A DNA stretch of 64,000 nucleotides from Bactrocera neohumeralis (Eukaryota; Arthropoda; Insecta; Diptera; Tephritidae): the NCBI RefSeq assembly GCF_024586455.1, contig NC_065920.1, positions 16,516,144 to 16,580,143 on the forward strand. The letters are read 5' to 3'. Each line of letters opens with the position of its first letter. The first letter of the stretch is position 1. Of this stretch, positions 30,410 to 43,250 are shown one piece after another. The position numbers and the translations under genes are program-made. The notes beneath the pieces were generated by a model. It worked only from the letters and a program-made list of their open reading frames with translations, searched no databases and was not told the origin of the DNA.

Positions 30410-31225
30410 TCAAATATTGGTCGCAGCTACATCTCAGATGGTCCATCCGTTGAGTCCAATTTTCGATGACTCTTTCGAGCATTTCGACCCGTAACTGGCG
30501 AATGATACGCGAGATGTTTTGCTCCAAGGGCTGAATCGAAGCGCCATTGTCCGCATAAACTTTAGACTTAACATATCTCCCAGGAAAAAGTCTAACGGTG
30601 TGATATCATACGATCTTGGTTGCCAATTGACCGGCCCAAAACGTGAAATTATCCGCTCACCAAATTGTTTTCTCAATAAAATCATTGATTGGTGGGATGT
30701 GTGGGAAGTGGCGCTATCTGTTTGAATTAAATGTCGCCGGGATAACCGTACCGCTTTTCTGGATGAAATGGCAGCTCTTAAATTTCTTTAGGTAGCTCTG
30801 CGTCCCAAATGCGGCAGTTTTGCTTATTTACATACCCATTGATTCAGAAATGGGCCTAATCGCTGAAAAAAATTTGGCTCAAAAACGTCGGATCTTCTTG
30901 AAACTCTTCAAGAGCCCTTATAGCGAAGCGCTGCCACTTAAGAAGATCGAGCAGCTTCAGTTCTTTGCAGAAGTTGTATTTTCTACGCTTTCAATTTAAG
31001 ATCTTTACACAAAAAATGCGCCATAGTCGTTTCATACGTTCGTCCGAATTGTTCCGAACGGCGCCGAATCCACTCTCCACGGTTTTCGTGTTCACTCTTA
31101 GCTACGGCTGCTTTATTTTCTTCACTATTCGGTCGAATATTATCCATTATCCAATAATGCTGCGACTCAAGATGGGTGATGGTGTTACGAATAGGACGCT
31201 CAGTTTTCAATATTTATGTCTATGC
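30410..31225 (-). mobile_element. DD41D mariner-type transposase pseudogene retaining the N-terminal domain
   Basis: From high to low coordinates the minus strand shows HYWIMDNIRPNSEENKAAVA, EHENRGEWIRRRSEQFGRTY and AHFLCKDLKLKA, the helix-turn-helix region missing from the snap-back element. Next come FFQR, a GPFLNQWVCK-type shifted version of AHFWLNGYVNKQ, and QNCRIW-like DAE sequence with PFHPEKR. The middle, including the second catalytic Asp, is deleted or scrambled (FKQIAPLPTHPTNQ for FQQDGATSHTSHQ). The tail resumes RKQFGERIISRFGPVNWQPR and ends MLERVIENWTQRMDHLRCSC plus DQYLKEIIFKK. Many stops and frameshifts make it inactive, but it shows what the family N-terminus looks like here. 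Confidence 0.82.
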
Positions 31226-31229
31226 TTTG

Positions 31230-32640
31230 TTCCCATGTTGCATAATGATCTCCTTGACCCAAAATTATTACAATATGGAAAATAAAATGTAATTATACGC
31301 CAACTTAAGGTAATTTATGAATTTAATTTGCATTTCTTGACTGAATTGCAAATATTTGATTTTAATTAATAAGAACAAATTTGTCAATTAATTATGCAAA
31401 CAACACGGACTTGTGCCATAAAATCGCATTATAAAACATTTACAACACAAATAGCCGCTTCCTACGTCTCCTCTTGCCGCTTGCGCCACGCCAGCGAGCA
31501 ATCCAATTACGTTCGCCAGCTATGATGTCACGTATCGTCACTCAATCGCAGCGCAGCTGGGTGAGATTTTTTTAATGTAAATTCAAATGCCAATAACGAA
31601 AATTCAATACCGTTATTTATATGTGTATATGTATTGGTATGTGCAATATATATATAAATATATATGTGTGTGTTGTGGGTGGCTGGGAGTGAGATATGGC
31701 ATAATGATGTTGGCAGTTTATAGTCAGCTATGTACATACATACATATATATGTATATTTAAAAGGCATCATTTGACGACCCCCCTCCTTTGTCGCATCAT
31801 CTGTACGCTGAGAAAAGCAAACAACATAAAAAGCGTCCAGGATTCCATGGTCGGTCAGGTCAACGCGCAGCATTCTATAAATTTGTATATGAAGTGTGTT
31901 TGTATGTATGGTATGTACATACATCACCCTCCGTCTGCAGCAGCTTTTGCAACATCCCCAACGACCTTTGCTCCGCCAACCGTTATTTGCTATATTTACG
32001 TTGTATGTGTGTATATCTGTCTGTCCATTGTGTCTTCCACCCACCTGCTGTGGCGAAATTAATCGTCAACGGTAAACATTTAGAAAAATTATTGAAAACA
32101 TGAAATCTTTATGCAAACAACGAACGCAATGAGCTTGAGCTCACACACACACATACACATTTATACAGATATAAGCGGCTTGCCGAAGCGCGAGCGAGGA
32201 GTTGTTGCTCGGCAAAAGCGGATTTGTTTGTGTAGCGTCAAATTAAAAACACTTTGTTGACGGCCAGTTGGAGGTCTGCCCGATTCCTAGGATATGCCAT
32301 ACATATACACATACACTCAAACATAAATACCTACGGACATATTTAGATACAGTTATTGGTCGTGCGGGTGATGGATGGCAATTGTGTGTGCTTAGGCTGC
32401 GGAATGAGACATTATCGATGGAATATTGTGGATATACATACATATGTACATATATGCATCTAAATATGTATGTATGTATATAAATATGTATTCAATTATT
32501 TATATGTGTATGTACATACATACCTAAGTATATATAAAACGTTGATTGCAATGAATTTTGAATGTTTTTTTTGCTTAAATGTATTGTGAGGAATTTTATT
32601 ACAGCAATATTGAGTCGTTGACAATTTTAAAGAGTAGTAG
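31230..32640. other. Non-coding stretch with TATA/CATA/TATG microsatellites
   Basis: Degenerate (TATA)n and (TACATA)n runs occur at about 31610-31670, 31725-31760 and 32435-32530. The remaining sequence has more balanced composition near 31440-31560 and 32150-32420 but no recognised gene. Confidence 0.5.
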
Positions 32641-32641
32641 A

Positions 32642-33530
32642 GTTGCCAGCATTTCCTTTTTTTAAGGTAAATATCTAAATACTAAATACTTGTGTAGAAA
32701 TCTATTAGTGTATAAAAATTAAGTCCAAGCTATGTTTCTCTAAAATGTTTTTCCATATAAAAGGTAGGGTTGCCACCAGTGCCAATACCAAAAAATTAAA
32801 AAAAAAACACCAAATATTTGTATATAGCTTAATTAGGTTTCAAAAACGGTGTTGGCAGACATTTTTTTATTTTTTTAATATATATGTACATTCGTTAGGG
32901 TTGCCACTATTACCATTGCAAAATAGTAATATGTGTAAACTTAATATTTGTCTATAGTTAAATTTATGCTAAAACTTTCAATTTACTAGTGTAACTTAAT
33001 TCTCGAAAATATGTTTCATATACTGCTTAGGGTTGCCAACGTTATGATTACTAAAACCTTATAAGTACTAAAAATTTAAATACATTTTGATTTGTGTTCG
33101 AAAATGAGGTTAGAACTACATAGACTTTAACCGATTTTTTATTTTATAACAAAGGGTTGCCAACCGGAAAAAAGGAAATACGATTTAAAAAAATTATTTA
33201 AACACTAAATATTTGTACATGGCTTCATATATGTAGGTTCAAAAATTATTAGTTAGAACTACATTGTCTTGAAAAAATCTGCGCTATATATTTTAGGGTT
33301 GCCATCTTATCTATTGCAAAATTAAATAAGCATTGCATTTTTTAATGGGGTTTTTATTAGGTTCAGAGGTGAAATTAAAATCAAATTTTTATGGGAGGTT
33401 GTTCCCTATACATATACACCGGGTAGGGTTGCCACCTTTACCATTACATAAAATTATATACATATTTATATGGAGATTGAGATTAAAATTTTTCAACCAT
33501 TGTTGTCTTTTAATTAAGGGTGCTTCCATA
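32642..33530 (+). repeat. GGGTTGCCACC-type tandem array, copy 2 (7-8 units of about 130 bp)
   Basis: GTTGCC occurs at 32642, 32769, 32900, 33032, 33156, 33298 and 33428, usually as TAGGGTTGCCA. A decayed eighth unit is near 33520. Spacings are 127, 131, 132, 124, 142, 130 and about 92. Units share a second block like AAATATTTGTATATAG about 50 bases further on and a GTTCAAAAA or similar block. Units are heavily diverged from each other (mostly 50-65 percent by eye), so this is an old array. Confidence 0.8.
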
Positions 33531-33653
33531 ATTATTGCAACAGTCTATAAGCCAGCTTCAACTCATCCATGCGTCTGTTTGTTTCCAAGTAGTTATTTGA
33601 TTGTTGATGGTCCATATACATATGTATCTTCTATCATATCTAATCAGTATGTG

Positions 33654-34740
33654 TTTCTTCTTCTTCTTTATTGTCGTAGACACCGCTTACGCGGTTATAG
33701 CCGAGTTTACATCATCGCGCCAGTCGTTCTTCCTTTTCACTGTTTGGCGGGATTAGAGATTCCGAGCGAAGCCTGGTCCTTCTCCACCTGATCTTTCCAA
33801 CGAAGTGGAAGGGTTCCATTTCCTCTGCTTCCCCGGCGGTTACTGCGTCGAATACTCGCGGAGCTGCAGTGTTTTCATCCATTCGGACGACATGAACTAG
33901 CCAGCGCAGTCGCTATCTCTTAATTTGGTGAACTATGTCAATGTCGTAGTATATCTCGTACAGCTCATTGTTCTATCGACTGCGGTATTCGCGGTATGCG
34001 CAAAGGACCATAAATCTTTCGCAGAACATTTCTCTCGAAAAGTCGTGAGTGACTTATAAAGTTTGATCTTTGTTCGTCTAGAGAGGACTTTACTTCTCAA
34101 TTTTCTATTCAGTCCGAAGTAGCAACTTAATGCTGATTCCAAGATAGACGAAATTATCAGCGATTTCGTATTTATGACTGTCAACAGTGATGTGGGAGCC
34201 AAGCTGCGAGTGCGACGACTGTTTGTTTGACTAATCGCGGTTGTTGCGGCCAGTGATATCGATGTCATCGGCGAACGCCAGCTGCTGTACATTCCTATAG
34301 AATATTGCACCTTCTCTATTTAGATCTGCAGCTCGAATTAGTTTCTCTAGCAATAGGTTGAACACACGATAAGGAATCCTCTTGTCTAAAACGGCTCGGA
34401 GAGGTCCTTCTCGATGCTGACGAAGCTTTTGGTATTGCTCAACGTCAGTTTACACAGCCGTATTAGTTTTGCGGAGGCAGCTCCTTTTCGTGATGCCAAA
34501 GGCGGCTTTAACAATGACGAAGAGGTGGTGGGTGTCGATCCTTTTTCCATGGGTCCTTTCCAAGATTTGGCGCACGGTGAATATCTGATAAGTTGTTGAT
34601 TTTCCAGGCCTAAAGCCACACTGATAAGGTCCAATCAGTTTGTTGACGGTGAGCTTTGATCTTTCATACAACACGCTTGATAGAACACTATAAACGTTGT
34701 TGATGAGGCTTATTCCACGATATTTGCTAGTCTTTATTTT
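33654..34740 (-). pseudogene. RTE-clade retrotransposon fragment (3' half with deletions)
   Basis: The 3' end, with GAA-rich tail at 33654-33670 and CGCGTAAGCGGTGTCTACGA-type sequence, matches the full RTE copy at 16351 onward. Going 5', the minus strand shows a decayed RWND/ERKIL tail, KVLSRRTKIKLYKSL (34060-34110) and SYFGLNRKL. Further on it gives ERTHGKRIDTHHLFV, GPYQCGFRPGKSTTYQIF and KLTVNKLI (34450-34674). The YADD region and the GFRQGDS block are largely deleted. It contributes a useful outgroup for the lesion at 16830. Confidence 0.87.
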
Positions 34741-34800
34741 TATGCTAAGGGCTTAGAAGTTTGTATTGTATATTCGGGAATTTTTGAACTATTTATCCGA

Positions 34801-34930
34801 ACACGCCTTGCTCTCTCAAAAAAGCTGCTCATTTGTCGAAACCACCGATATAGGACCACTATAGGCGCTTTGTTTTGTGAAGTTTTTTATAGTCTCAGAG
34901 CAACCAAAGTTAACGTTTTTTCTTGTTTCT
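34801..34930 (+). repeat. R1 dispersed repeat, copy 2 (internally deleted)
   Basis: AAGCTGCTCATTTGTCGAAA and CACCGATATAGGACCACTAT are followed directly by a tail block with TTTTATAGTCTCAGAGCAAC and AAAGTTAACGTTTTTTCTTG. The tandem units and hairpin head are missing. Confidence 0.7.
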
Positions 34931-36446
34931 TGTTTCAAAACTGGTTCGGTTTCAACGATCCTTATTGAAAGTGGATCAAAACAAGGGAAATATTTTAATC
35001 CCTGCCGATCTCATCTATGCTTCGACCTGAAAAAATATAAAAAATTAACTAAGACATAATGCAGACATCAAGAAAAAAATTTAAAAATATGTAGCATATC
35101 ACCATATTATCCTTTTATTGAAACCATTTGTCGTTCCTGCGCGCCCCCACTAACCCTTGCCAGCCCGCGATAAATAAGCGTGCAAATATCAAAACAGATG
35201 CTTTCATAAAACATAAAACAACCGGCAGCCTGACTAATGATGTGGCAACAAGCCTTTTTATGCGCTAAAGGGTAGATAAAACTAGCTAGAGCAACAACAA
35301 CAACAAACAAGCAAGCATTGATAAATTTGTCATGAAGATAATGTAAAAGTCAAGTCATAACTGGTGCAATCAAATTGCAGGCTTTTTAACATAAAACAAA
35401 CATTTTCCACTGCCAACACGCACATACACACACATACATACGAACAAGTTGGCACACAAGTGGCCCTACAACAATGACAAATTGTCTAATTCACTTAGTG
35501 TCGAAGAAATGGAGTGAATTTTTTAACAATGAAAATCATATGTCATCATTATTAACACCAAAATGATTTCATTTTACGCTACAATGCGCACATATGCCAG
35601 CAATGCTGCGCGCTCCATCTCCCACCGTGTGCGTGTGTTTGTGTGTGTGGCACGAGGAGGAAGCGGCGTTGGACGGACGAAAGGGACGGTAGGAAGTGCG
35701 TTAAGCGGATAATTTCCAAATAATATCATAATCATAAGCGCGCGACAAGCGGTGTGATTTTTCAACCACCAACCATAGCAACAACAACAACAGCAATAAC
35801 TGCAAAGCAACCCTTAACCCGTGCCGAGCGAAGTCAACCTGCCGCTTGCGTCTGAAATTTCGCACTTGACGCAAATGCCACTTTTATTTGGACAAAATAA
35901 GGCAACAACAAAAACAACAGCAACACTAGAAAACAACAAAACAAATGTCAAATTCTTGTTGATTGTATGTAGAGTTTCGTTTTAATTGTTGTTGTTGTTT
36001 TTGCTTTTGGTTTTGTTGTTGTTGTGTCTACCCTTGCCGTCCATAAATCCCAGCGCATATTATTGAAATAATGAAATTTTAAAATTCCACATTCACACCA
36101 GCAACAACAACCACAGTAGCAGCTAGCAGGACACATTAATATAATTTGATGAGTTGCTCAGCTGCCAGTCGCCCTTTGTATGTCTCTCAGCCTGCCGGTC
36201 GACAATATTTAGACGCTGTAATGGCGTTTTATGATTGTTTCCAACCAGCTAGTTGTTGTTGTGTTTGTTATTTTTATACCCCACAACATAGACCATATGT
36301 TGTACAGTGGTGCTTAGGGTTTCTCTTTTGAAGGATTACATGAAGTTCTTATGGAAGGTATCGAAGTAGTTCTGGATTTATATTTTCTAAAGACCCTAGA
36401 ATGTTGACACGACTTTATTGAGTTGAGATTCTTTGTTCTTTATCCA
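34931..36446. other. Non-coding stretch with CAA/GTT microsatellites
   Basis: Short (CAA)n and (GTT)n runs occur near 35292-35310, 35775-35800, 35905-35935 and 35980-36025. Base composition is more even than elsewhere, but only small overlapping frames exist (for example 35574-35810, 36146-36331) and none shows a motif. Confidence 0.45.
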
Positions 36447-37140
36447 GGTTTGGTTAGGTTAGGATAATCTGTTAGGCCAATAAGCCACGCATAGACCAAT
36501 TTTGGTCCTTAGTGATTCTAAGATGGAGTTCTTTTGCTAGGTTCAAGAGGAGAAGTCATACTTTAGGATGCCTGCGCTTGACGCGAATATTAACAGATTC
36601 TGCGGCCTCACTATCGATACCACTTCCAGTGCATCATACCGTGGGGACCCAGGGTCCATGCTAACAGCGTAGTCTTGCCAATGCGGTTTTGTAGCAGGGA
36701 AGCTTTACCATGCTTCTGTCGAGATCGTCAGATCCAATGCATGGGTTTGCCAATGTTGATCAAGTCTCGGGTGACAGCCGTACACCATTCTTGGCAACCT
36801 CGTACACTATTTCGTTGCTTACGATGTCTTTGTGGCCCGGCACCCAGTAGAAGTGAAGTTGCTTGCTTCTAGCAACACTTTCCACTGGTACCCACCACAC
36901 TTCTGGCCGACATACGAAACGAGGTTACTGCCTTGATTACTGCTTGGTTTTCACGTAGATGTTGACTCTGGAATTGCCTGCAGGTGCATTAGAGGCCTGT
37001 TCCGCGGCTTTCGCAATAGCAAAGTCCTCAGCTTAAAATATACTACAGTGGTCCTACAACCTAAAAGGCTGTCTTATGCCTAACTCTGGACAGTATATTA
37101 CCGCACCAGCTATTCTCTAAAATATAGCGGCGTCTTAAGC
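36447..37140 (-). pseudogene. Non-LTR retrotransposon 3' end (RNase H tail)
   Basis: On the minus strand, TSLLLGAGPQRHRK and a WVPGHRDIVSNEI frame correspond to the last RNase H motif (WVPGHxxIxGNExAD). VRLSPETxSTLANP and a KTALARLR segment follow; the same DVINIGKSMN-type stretch occurs in the plus-strand copy at 52960-54300, so both belong to one family. The 3' end carries GGTTTGGTTAGGTTAGG on the plus strand (36447-36463), i.e. a CCTAACC tail. Reading frames are broken by several stops. Confidence 0.68.
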
Positions 37141-37660
37141 TGTTGTATCCGCCTTCAAAGCAGAAATAACGGGTTTTTCGTGAATTTTTTTGGAAAAATA
37201 TTTTCTTTAATCAATAAATAAAAAAAAAATGTGTTTCAATAATCGCCGATTTATTTTGAAAAATTTTGGATTCCCTGCGACCCATAGCGGATCTCCAAAA
37301 AAACTTCTAAAAATGGTGTCTGGCGGTGAGGAATATTTATCTGCTTAAATTTATGTCAAATCCAGAAACCAAACAAGAAAAAGAAATATTGCAATAGATG
37401 AATACAGTTAGTAATCCACTAGTCAAAATTTTAACTTTTGAAAAAATGCGGGTTTTCAAGATACTTTTTTTTAAAATTTTTTTTGAAAAAATTTTTTTTT
37501 TGAAAATTTTTTTTTCAACATTTTTTTGAAAAAAAATTTTTTATGAAAATTTTTTCTGACAATTTTTGTTTGTTTTTTTTTTTAAATTGGTTTTTTTTGT
37601 GAAAAATTTTACACTTCAAACGCCGACTGAGAAAACCGGGAAAGCAAATAAAATCTATTT
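37141..37660. repeat. A/T homopolymer-rich tract
   Basis: From about 37430 to 37620 runs of 6-10 T alternate with GAAAA or CAAC words, giving short imperfect inverted repeats (AAAATTTTTT). The region before, 37190-37340, is AT-rich with the word AAAAATTTTGGATTCC. No gene. Confidence 0.6.
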
Positions 37661-39929
37661 TTTAAAATTCAAAGGTGAATTAACATAAATGAGGTCAGTT
37701 GGGATTAAGGGTCTGTTTCAAATTTATATAACGGTAAAGTTTGAAAAATTCGAACTTGAGGTCTAATTCATATTATTGAAAATTATCTTGTCCTTCGAAA
37801 TAAAATTAAAATAATTCGTAAATCCTTAACATTTGGTTCCACCCTACCTGACTACCACCTTACATTTCCATTTTTTGGCTACACTCCATAGCTTTGTTCT
37901 TAATCTTCCTCTCAGTCTTCTTTTATTTTTTGCCACTTTCAGCGTGCATTGTCATAAAACAAAGCAATTGGAAAATTATACACTTGTGCGCCGAAAAGTA
38001 TGCACTTAATAACCGACATGCTGCTGGCCTGGCAGGCGTACGCCCCCTTTTGCACAAAGCAAATAATTTTGCATATTAATGCTAAGCGACGGCGCAACGA
38101 AAACACATACATACATACATATACTTTCAGATCCACAATATACAAACTCAGAACAACTCTGCTTTAGCTGGCAATAATTTCGTGTCCTTCGAGGGTTGTT
38201 AATTTTTGAAAATGCGCACATTTCATCTCTCTGGCTGTTGTTTTTGTTGCTTTCGCTGCCTGTCATATGCGCTTATTTTATTAGTGTACCACGGAGTTTA
38301 TTCAATTTTAATATGAAATCTAGCCTCAGGCGCATAATGCTTTTGTCGGCTTACCGTCATCACTTTGATGCCCTCGTGTGTTTTGTGACACGATGCTTTT
38401 GCCATTTGTGTGTGTTAATTCCCAAATGCGCACTTGTTTAACGCTTTCAACACGCTTAAGCTCTTCTCATAATAAATTCATCATCAAATTGAATTTTCAT
38501 AACGCTTCCAGTGTATGTTTATCTGTGTGTGTGTTTGCGTGACTGTGTGTTTATAGCATACTATAAGGCGTGTCGACCAGCTGTGCGGGTTCCGTTTATG
38601 TTGTACAATGTTTGGGGTCAATTTCTTATTGTTTAGCATTGCGAATTTTATGGAGATTTTATAGAGAATTTTGAAGAAAAGGATTAATAAAATCCTAGGA
38701 AGTTATTATTTAGTCTAAAGTTCTTCTAAAGGGTGGTGAAACAGAATTTCGTTTTCTTTGAGGTTGTTAGAAAGCATTGATTTGTTGTTGGTAATTCTCT
38801 AACTGGTTCCTTATTTTTATCCTACATAATTCTTAAGCGGTGAGTTTTAAACATCGTTTTTAATCGAAGTTAACATTTCCTTCCTTTTTCCTCACTTTCG
38901 AATTACTCTGATATATGTATGTATGTGTCTTACCGACTAAAATAGTCCAGCAAAAATAAAATTGACTCTGGGCTAAGAATTCCTGTCCTTTACGCTTGAA
39001 ATTCGTTGAACATTGGCTACAAACGTTTGTTAAGGGAACTAAGTAGGAGTTGTGGTCCTAGTGTTACTACTGGTTATATTCTAGTTATATTCTGGTATGC
39101 GAAACGCAACTCAGTTTTTTGCATAAATTGTCATAAGTTAATTCGTTTAGTAGATCACGAGCTGCAAATATACCTTCGGGGGAAAAGAATTGCTCTTGCA
39201 CTAGTTCTCATTAATATTGTTGTTCTTAAAAACTGCCAGAAACCTTTGGCTTCTTACGGATCATTTATTTGTGTTTAGTTAATTGATGTAGTCTATCGAT
39301 ACGTTTTCTCCATATCCATATCTTCCATATCCATATGAGTTTTTAAATATCAGTTAAAAGTCACATACAACAATACCAAACGCCGCACAATACATTAAAA
39401 TTTTTCATAAACTGCCGGAAGAGAAATTTTAGTAATTTCGGTTATATATCAACTATCAAAGTCACAAAACCTCCATCATGGTCAAGTCATTTAGTCTATA
39501 AAACAGCTCATGGAACGGATATAGGAAAAGATAACTACAGACATTTATGCTCTTGGTTAGAAATTTTTTGGTTAGCCGCTGACAAAACATGTAAAGGATT
39601 GCCCCGAATGCTCGTTTCATATTTGAGTTCGACGAAAGCTCCCGCCAATTTGACAAGATCACTTTCACTTTTGTTTCCTGCCTTGTAGTGATTTTTTGTT
39701 TCCAATATAGCAGACACTTTTCAAGAAATATACCTTCGTATCAGACTGTTATTCACCGGAAAATGATCTCTAATTTTTGTGTGTATTCAAAATATTACTT
39801 TTAAATTATTTGAGAGAAAATCATTTGCAAGACATTTGAGTAGTTTTCGATATGGTCCTAAAGAAGAAGCTTGGAACCTGTTTTGATTGGTATTTCAAGA
39901 AAACTGCATGCATTGTACGTCGGAGACCT
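37661..39929. other. AT-rich stretch without recognised gene
   Basis: No gene recognised. A TACATACATACATACAT-type run lies near 38106-38121. The plus frame 39006-39278 (90 codons) has mixed composition but no motif, start context or flanking signal that would support it. Confidence 0.45.
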
Positions 39930-40520
39930 TATAAAATATATACATATATAATGATCAACATGATGAGCTGAGTAAATTTATTCATGACCGTCTGTATGTT
40001 TGCCCACCTGTATAAACGCGAATAAAACTTTCAGTTTTTGAGATATTTATCTGAAATTCTGCACAATTCATTTTCACTTCAAAGAGCTGCTCCTTTGTCG
40101 AAACTGCTGATATCGGACTACTAATAGCCATATAAACTGAACGTTCAAAATTAAGGTCTTGTATGAAATTTTTTTTTTGGCGAGATATCTTCTTAGCATA
40201 ACAGCTGTCATTTGCAAACTGAACGATCAAAATCATAGTTTTTGTAAAAACTGAAAAACTTTTTTACTTGAAGAAATATCTTCAGAAATTTGGCATAGAT
40301 AATTTTCGAAGGTGAAGACTACGATATTCCAAGAAATTTTCTAGATCGGACTATTATAGCATATAGCTGCCCAATAAATTGAACGACTAAAATCAAGTTC
40401 TTTAAATTTGGCATAGATTATATTTGTAGGCAAGACTACGATATCTGAATAATTTTTTAGGATTGAACCATTATAGCATATAGGTTTCAAACAAATTGAT
40501 CGTTCAAATCTATGCCTATT
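39930..40520 (+). repeat. R1 dispersed repeat, copy 3
   Basis: A leader with ATGAGCTGAGTAAATTTA and GTTTTTGAGATATTTATCTG is followed by GCTGATATCGGACTACTA, then three diverged units with GCATATAGCTGCC- or CATATAAACTGAACG-type words and a GGCATAGAT segment. The hairpin head and tail could not be identified. Confidence 0.72.
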
Positions 40521-42829
40521 ATTTTCCTTGGTTTTTTGCTCTTCTTTTGCTAAAAATTATCTCAAATCCAGCAAGCAAAAAATGAAATAATTTCTAAATT
40601 AATTAAGACTCAAAATCTCAGCAGACTTTTCGCCGCTAATATATCGACGTTTAGCTTTATAACTATTAAAAAACAAGATTCTATCCGCTGGAGTTCCACA
40701 ATTAATCCATCTTCCATACACCATTGGTAACTCAAATCCCTTCCTTCCAATTCATCACCCACTAATGCAGTAATTTTATTTATTACTTCACAAAGCAATT
40801 GCAATTAAAAGCTTAGCACAGCAGCATTCAAATCGTGAAGGTAATCTGCCACACTCACACATACACACTCGCATTTACAAAAAGGCCATGCAAAAGAGCG
40901 TCATCAGCAGTCTGCACACACCCACACCCACACCACCGACACCGACACCAACATCATCAGCATCACCATCTCCATCTCCTTACCTCCTGGCGGGCATTAT
41001 AAATGAATAAATAAAATTTCAGTAAATTCCAAATGAGCAAAACACATTTCATAAGCCATTCAAAAGCGAGAAATTCAACGCATTAAAATTGCTGGCCAAA
41101 GCCAAAGTGCCAGCAACACGCTGCTTTATTGTTGTTGTTTACAACCCCAAATAGCCGCAGGTTCATTTGCCTCGCTGGCTGTATAGTATTTACATATGTA
41201 TATGTGTTCGTGTGTGTGTGTGTGTGTGCGTATGGAATTATAATATTTCAATACAATTTGATAATTTTAAAAGCTAACGGTAAAAGGGTAAACGTTGGCC
41301 CAAACAAATTACTCACACGGTGTAGTAAAAGAAATAACAGCAAAAACAACAACTTTGTTTGTGCGTGTGCATGTGCTGCTTAAGCCCTGTCGCCTGTGTG
41401 TATGCTACACAAGCCCTGTGGGTGGTTATTTAGAGCCGCAAAACGGCGGAAGCGGATATATGCGCGAAAGGTTAATGTCGTTTGATATCGACGATAGCAA
41501 CAACAACAACAACAACAAAGCAATCAGTATAGTAACAACAATGCAGATAGTAACAACAACTACAGTCAGCTTTAGCACCCACACCATAGCTTCTTTGGAT
41601 CAATCCTTCGTTTGACGTAAGGGTTGCTGTAAATGTATACACACACACATGAAATTTATATGTTTGTATGTATTTACGCTCATGGCTTCACCACCGCTGT
41701 GAGGGTAATAATGTCGCTTGTCTGGCGTTTTATGAAAATTTCAAAATTGATGGATTTGCATTGACAAATTATCCTCAGACTCCTGCCAGCGCTGCATGTG
41801 CCCTCCACTGGCATTTCTCTTCTTTACGTTGTTGTTTTTTTGTTTGTTCATTCCATTCATGATTTGCTCGGCATTTTTGTTTCTTTATTTTTATTTTTTT
41901 CCCCTTTGTGGGCGTTATTTCAGTGGGTGTTACTTTTGATTAAAAATTATTCGGTTTACAATTTTACTTTTCCGTCAGTCAGTTTAGTTTAGATAAAAAC
42001 ATCATCAGTTTTTCAAAATGATGGCTTGTTCTCACTTTTCCATCCAATCTGACAGAGGATAGCCATAAAAACATAGTTGTATTTATTTGAAACTCATAAA
42101 GGAACAGTTTCAGGTCAGGTCGAATTACGATGATAACACCCTGTGGGGTAAACAAAATTCCGGAGCATTGTGAATTTTATTTACTGAGATGGAATCACTC
42201 CAAAAAGGCTCATATCATTTTCAGGAATCTTCTTCGATTTCAAAGAATTCAGTTTTAAACAGTCATAAAGACCATGGAAAGGAAATTATTCTACCCAAAA
42301 CATAAGTATTTAAAGACTATGGTTCAAAGCCGTTTTAAGAATCTTTCCCACCCAAAGTGCATGCATTTTTAAAACCCCTTCTTCATACCAACTATCAGCA
42401 CAGATCTTCAGATTTCTTCACCATATTTTGCATCAAATTCCCAAAAAAGATTTGCGCCAGAAAATTCCACTCATAAGAGGTTGCTCTGGGAAAAATTCTT
42501 ATACCTTTGATCATCATAGATACTTTTTGGAAAAAGCACTTGTTTTTGAAAAAGAATAATTACTATCTGCAGAGTTACTTATCTGTACCCTTGATTCTAG
42601 CGGAGTTACGTCTTTAATTTAAACTTGATAGGCCTTTGGAACCTTTGAAAGAGATATAAGGTTGATTTCCCGACGAGCCCTTTCATCGTAGCAGCCACTT
42701 ATCCATTCTTCACTTTACTGTACTTTCACCGAACGTAAAACGTAACGAATTCTATTTTTAGACCCAGTACTACTGAAAGATTCAATTCCAGAGACTTTCC
42801 TCACTAATCAGAAACATAAAAATATAGGT
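40521..42829. other. Non-coding stretch with several microsatellites
   Basis: CAC/ACC/CAT trinucleotide-rich sequence at about 40915-40980, a (GT)n run at 41211-41227 and a (CAA)n run at 41498-41518. Overlapping small frames on the plus strand (41129-41383, 41295-41615) follow these repeats. No gene recognised. Confidence 0.5.
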
Positions 42830-43250
42830 ACAGTCTACATTTACTACTTTGTATTAATCTGTAATGAACTCTGGCAATGAGTGCCAGGTCACAACGGAAT
42901 CACAGGCAATTGTAAAGCTGATGAACTGCCAAGGGAGGGTAACCTATCAGTAAATTGGGAACGGATCGGTGCTTCGTTCGCCTAATATATTCTACTACTG
43001 GTTAGTTGAGCTTCGCGGCAACTTGGCCAGCGCTGGGCTACCATCTGTTCATGCACTGTCGCAAGCTTCTTTTGGTTCAATATCGATCGTAAGCAACCCA
43101 GTAAGCTCTTTGTCCTCACTAGCTTCTAGCCGCTCCATAGTTATGGGGGTTCTAACTTGCCAGTGTCCGATCTAGAGCCAGCTGCAGAAACTATATGGAA
43201 GAAGACGAAGTAAAAATATTTCAATCCTTCCTTCTTGATTGTCGCACGTT
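42830..43250 (+). pseudogene. Non-LTR retrotransposon 3' end (RNase H end and tail)
   Basis: VPGHNGITGNCKADELP near 42880-42940 is the last RNase H motif (GHxGIxGNxxADEL). It is followed by LRGNLASAGLPSVHALSQAS and SRSIVMGVLTCQCPI, equivalent to the VHALSQVFWPK and GLLTGHCSIG segments of the minus-strand copy at 10871-11400, then by FLLDCRTF of the zinc knuckle near 43225-43255. An RTE fragment in the opposite orientation begins at once, so the LINE is cut there. Confidence 0.72.

Noticed and set aside
35574..35810. 78-codon frame starting with a Cys/Tyr run
   Set aside because: The run comes from a CAA/TTG microsatellite and the rest has no recognisable feature.
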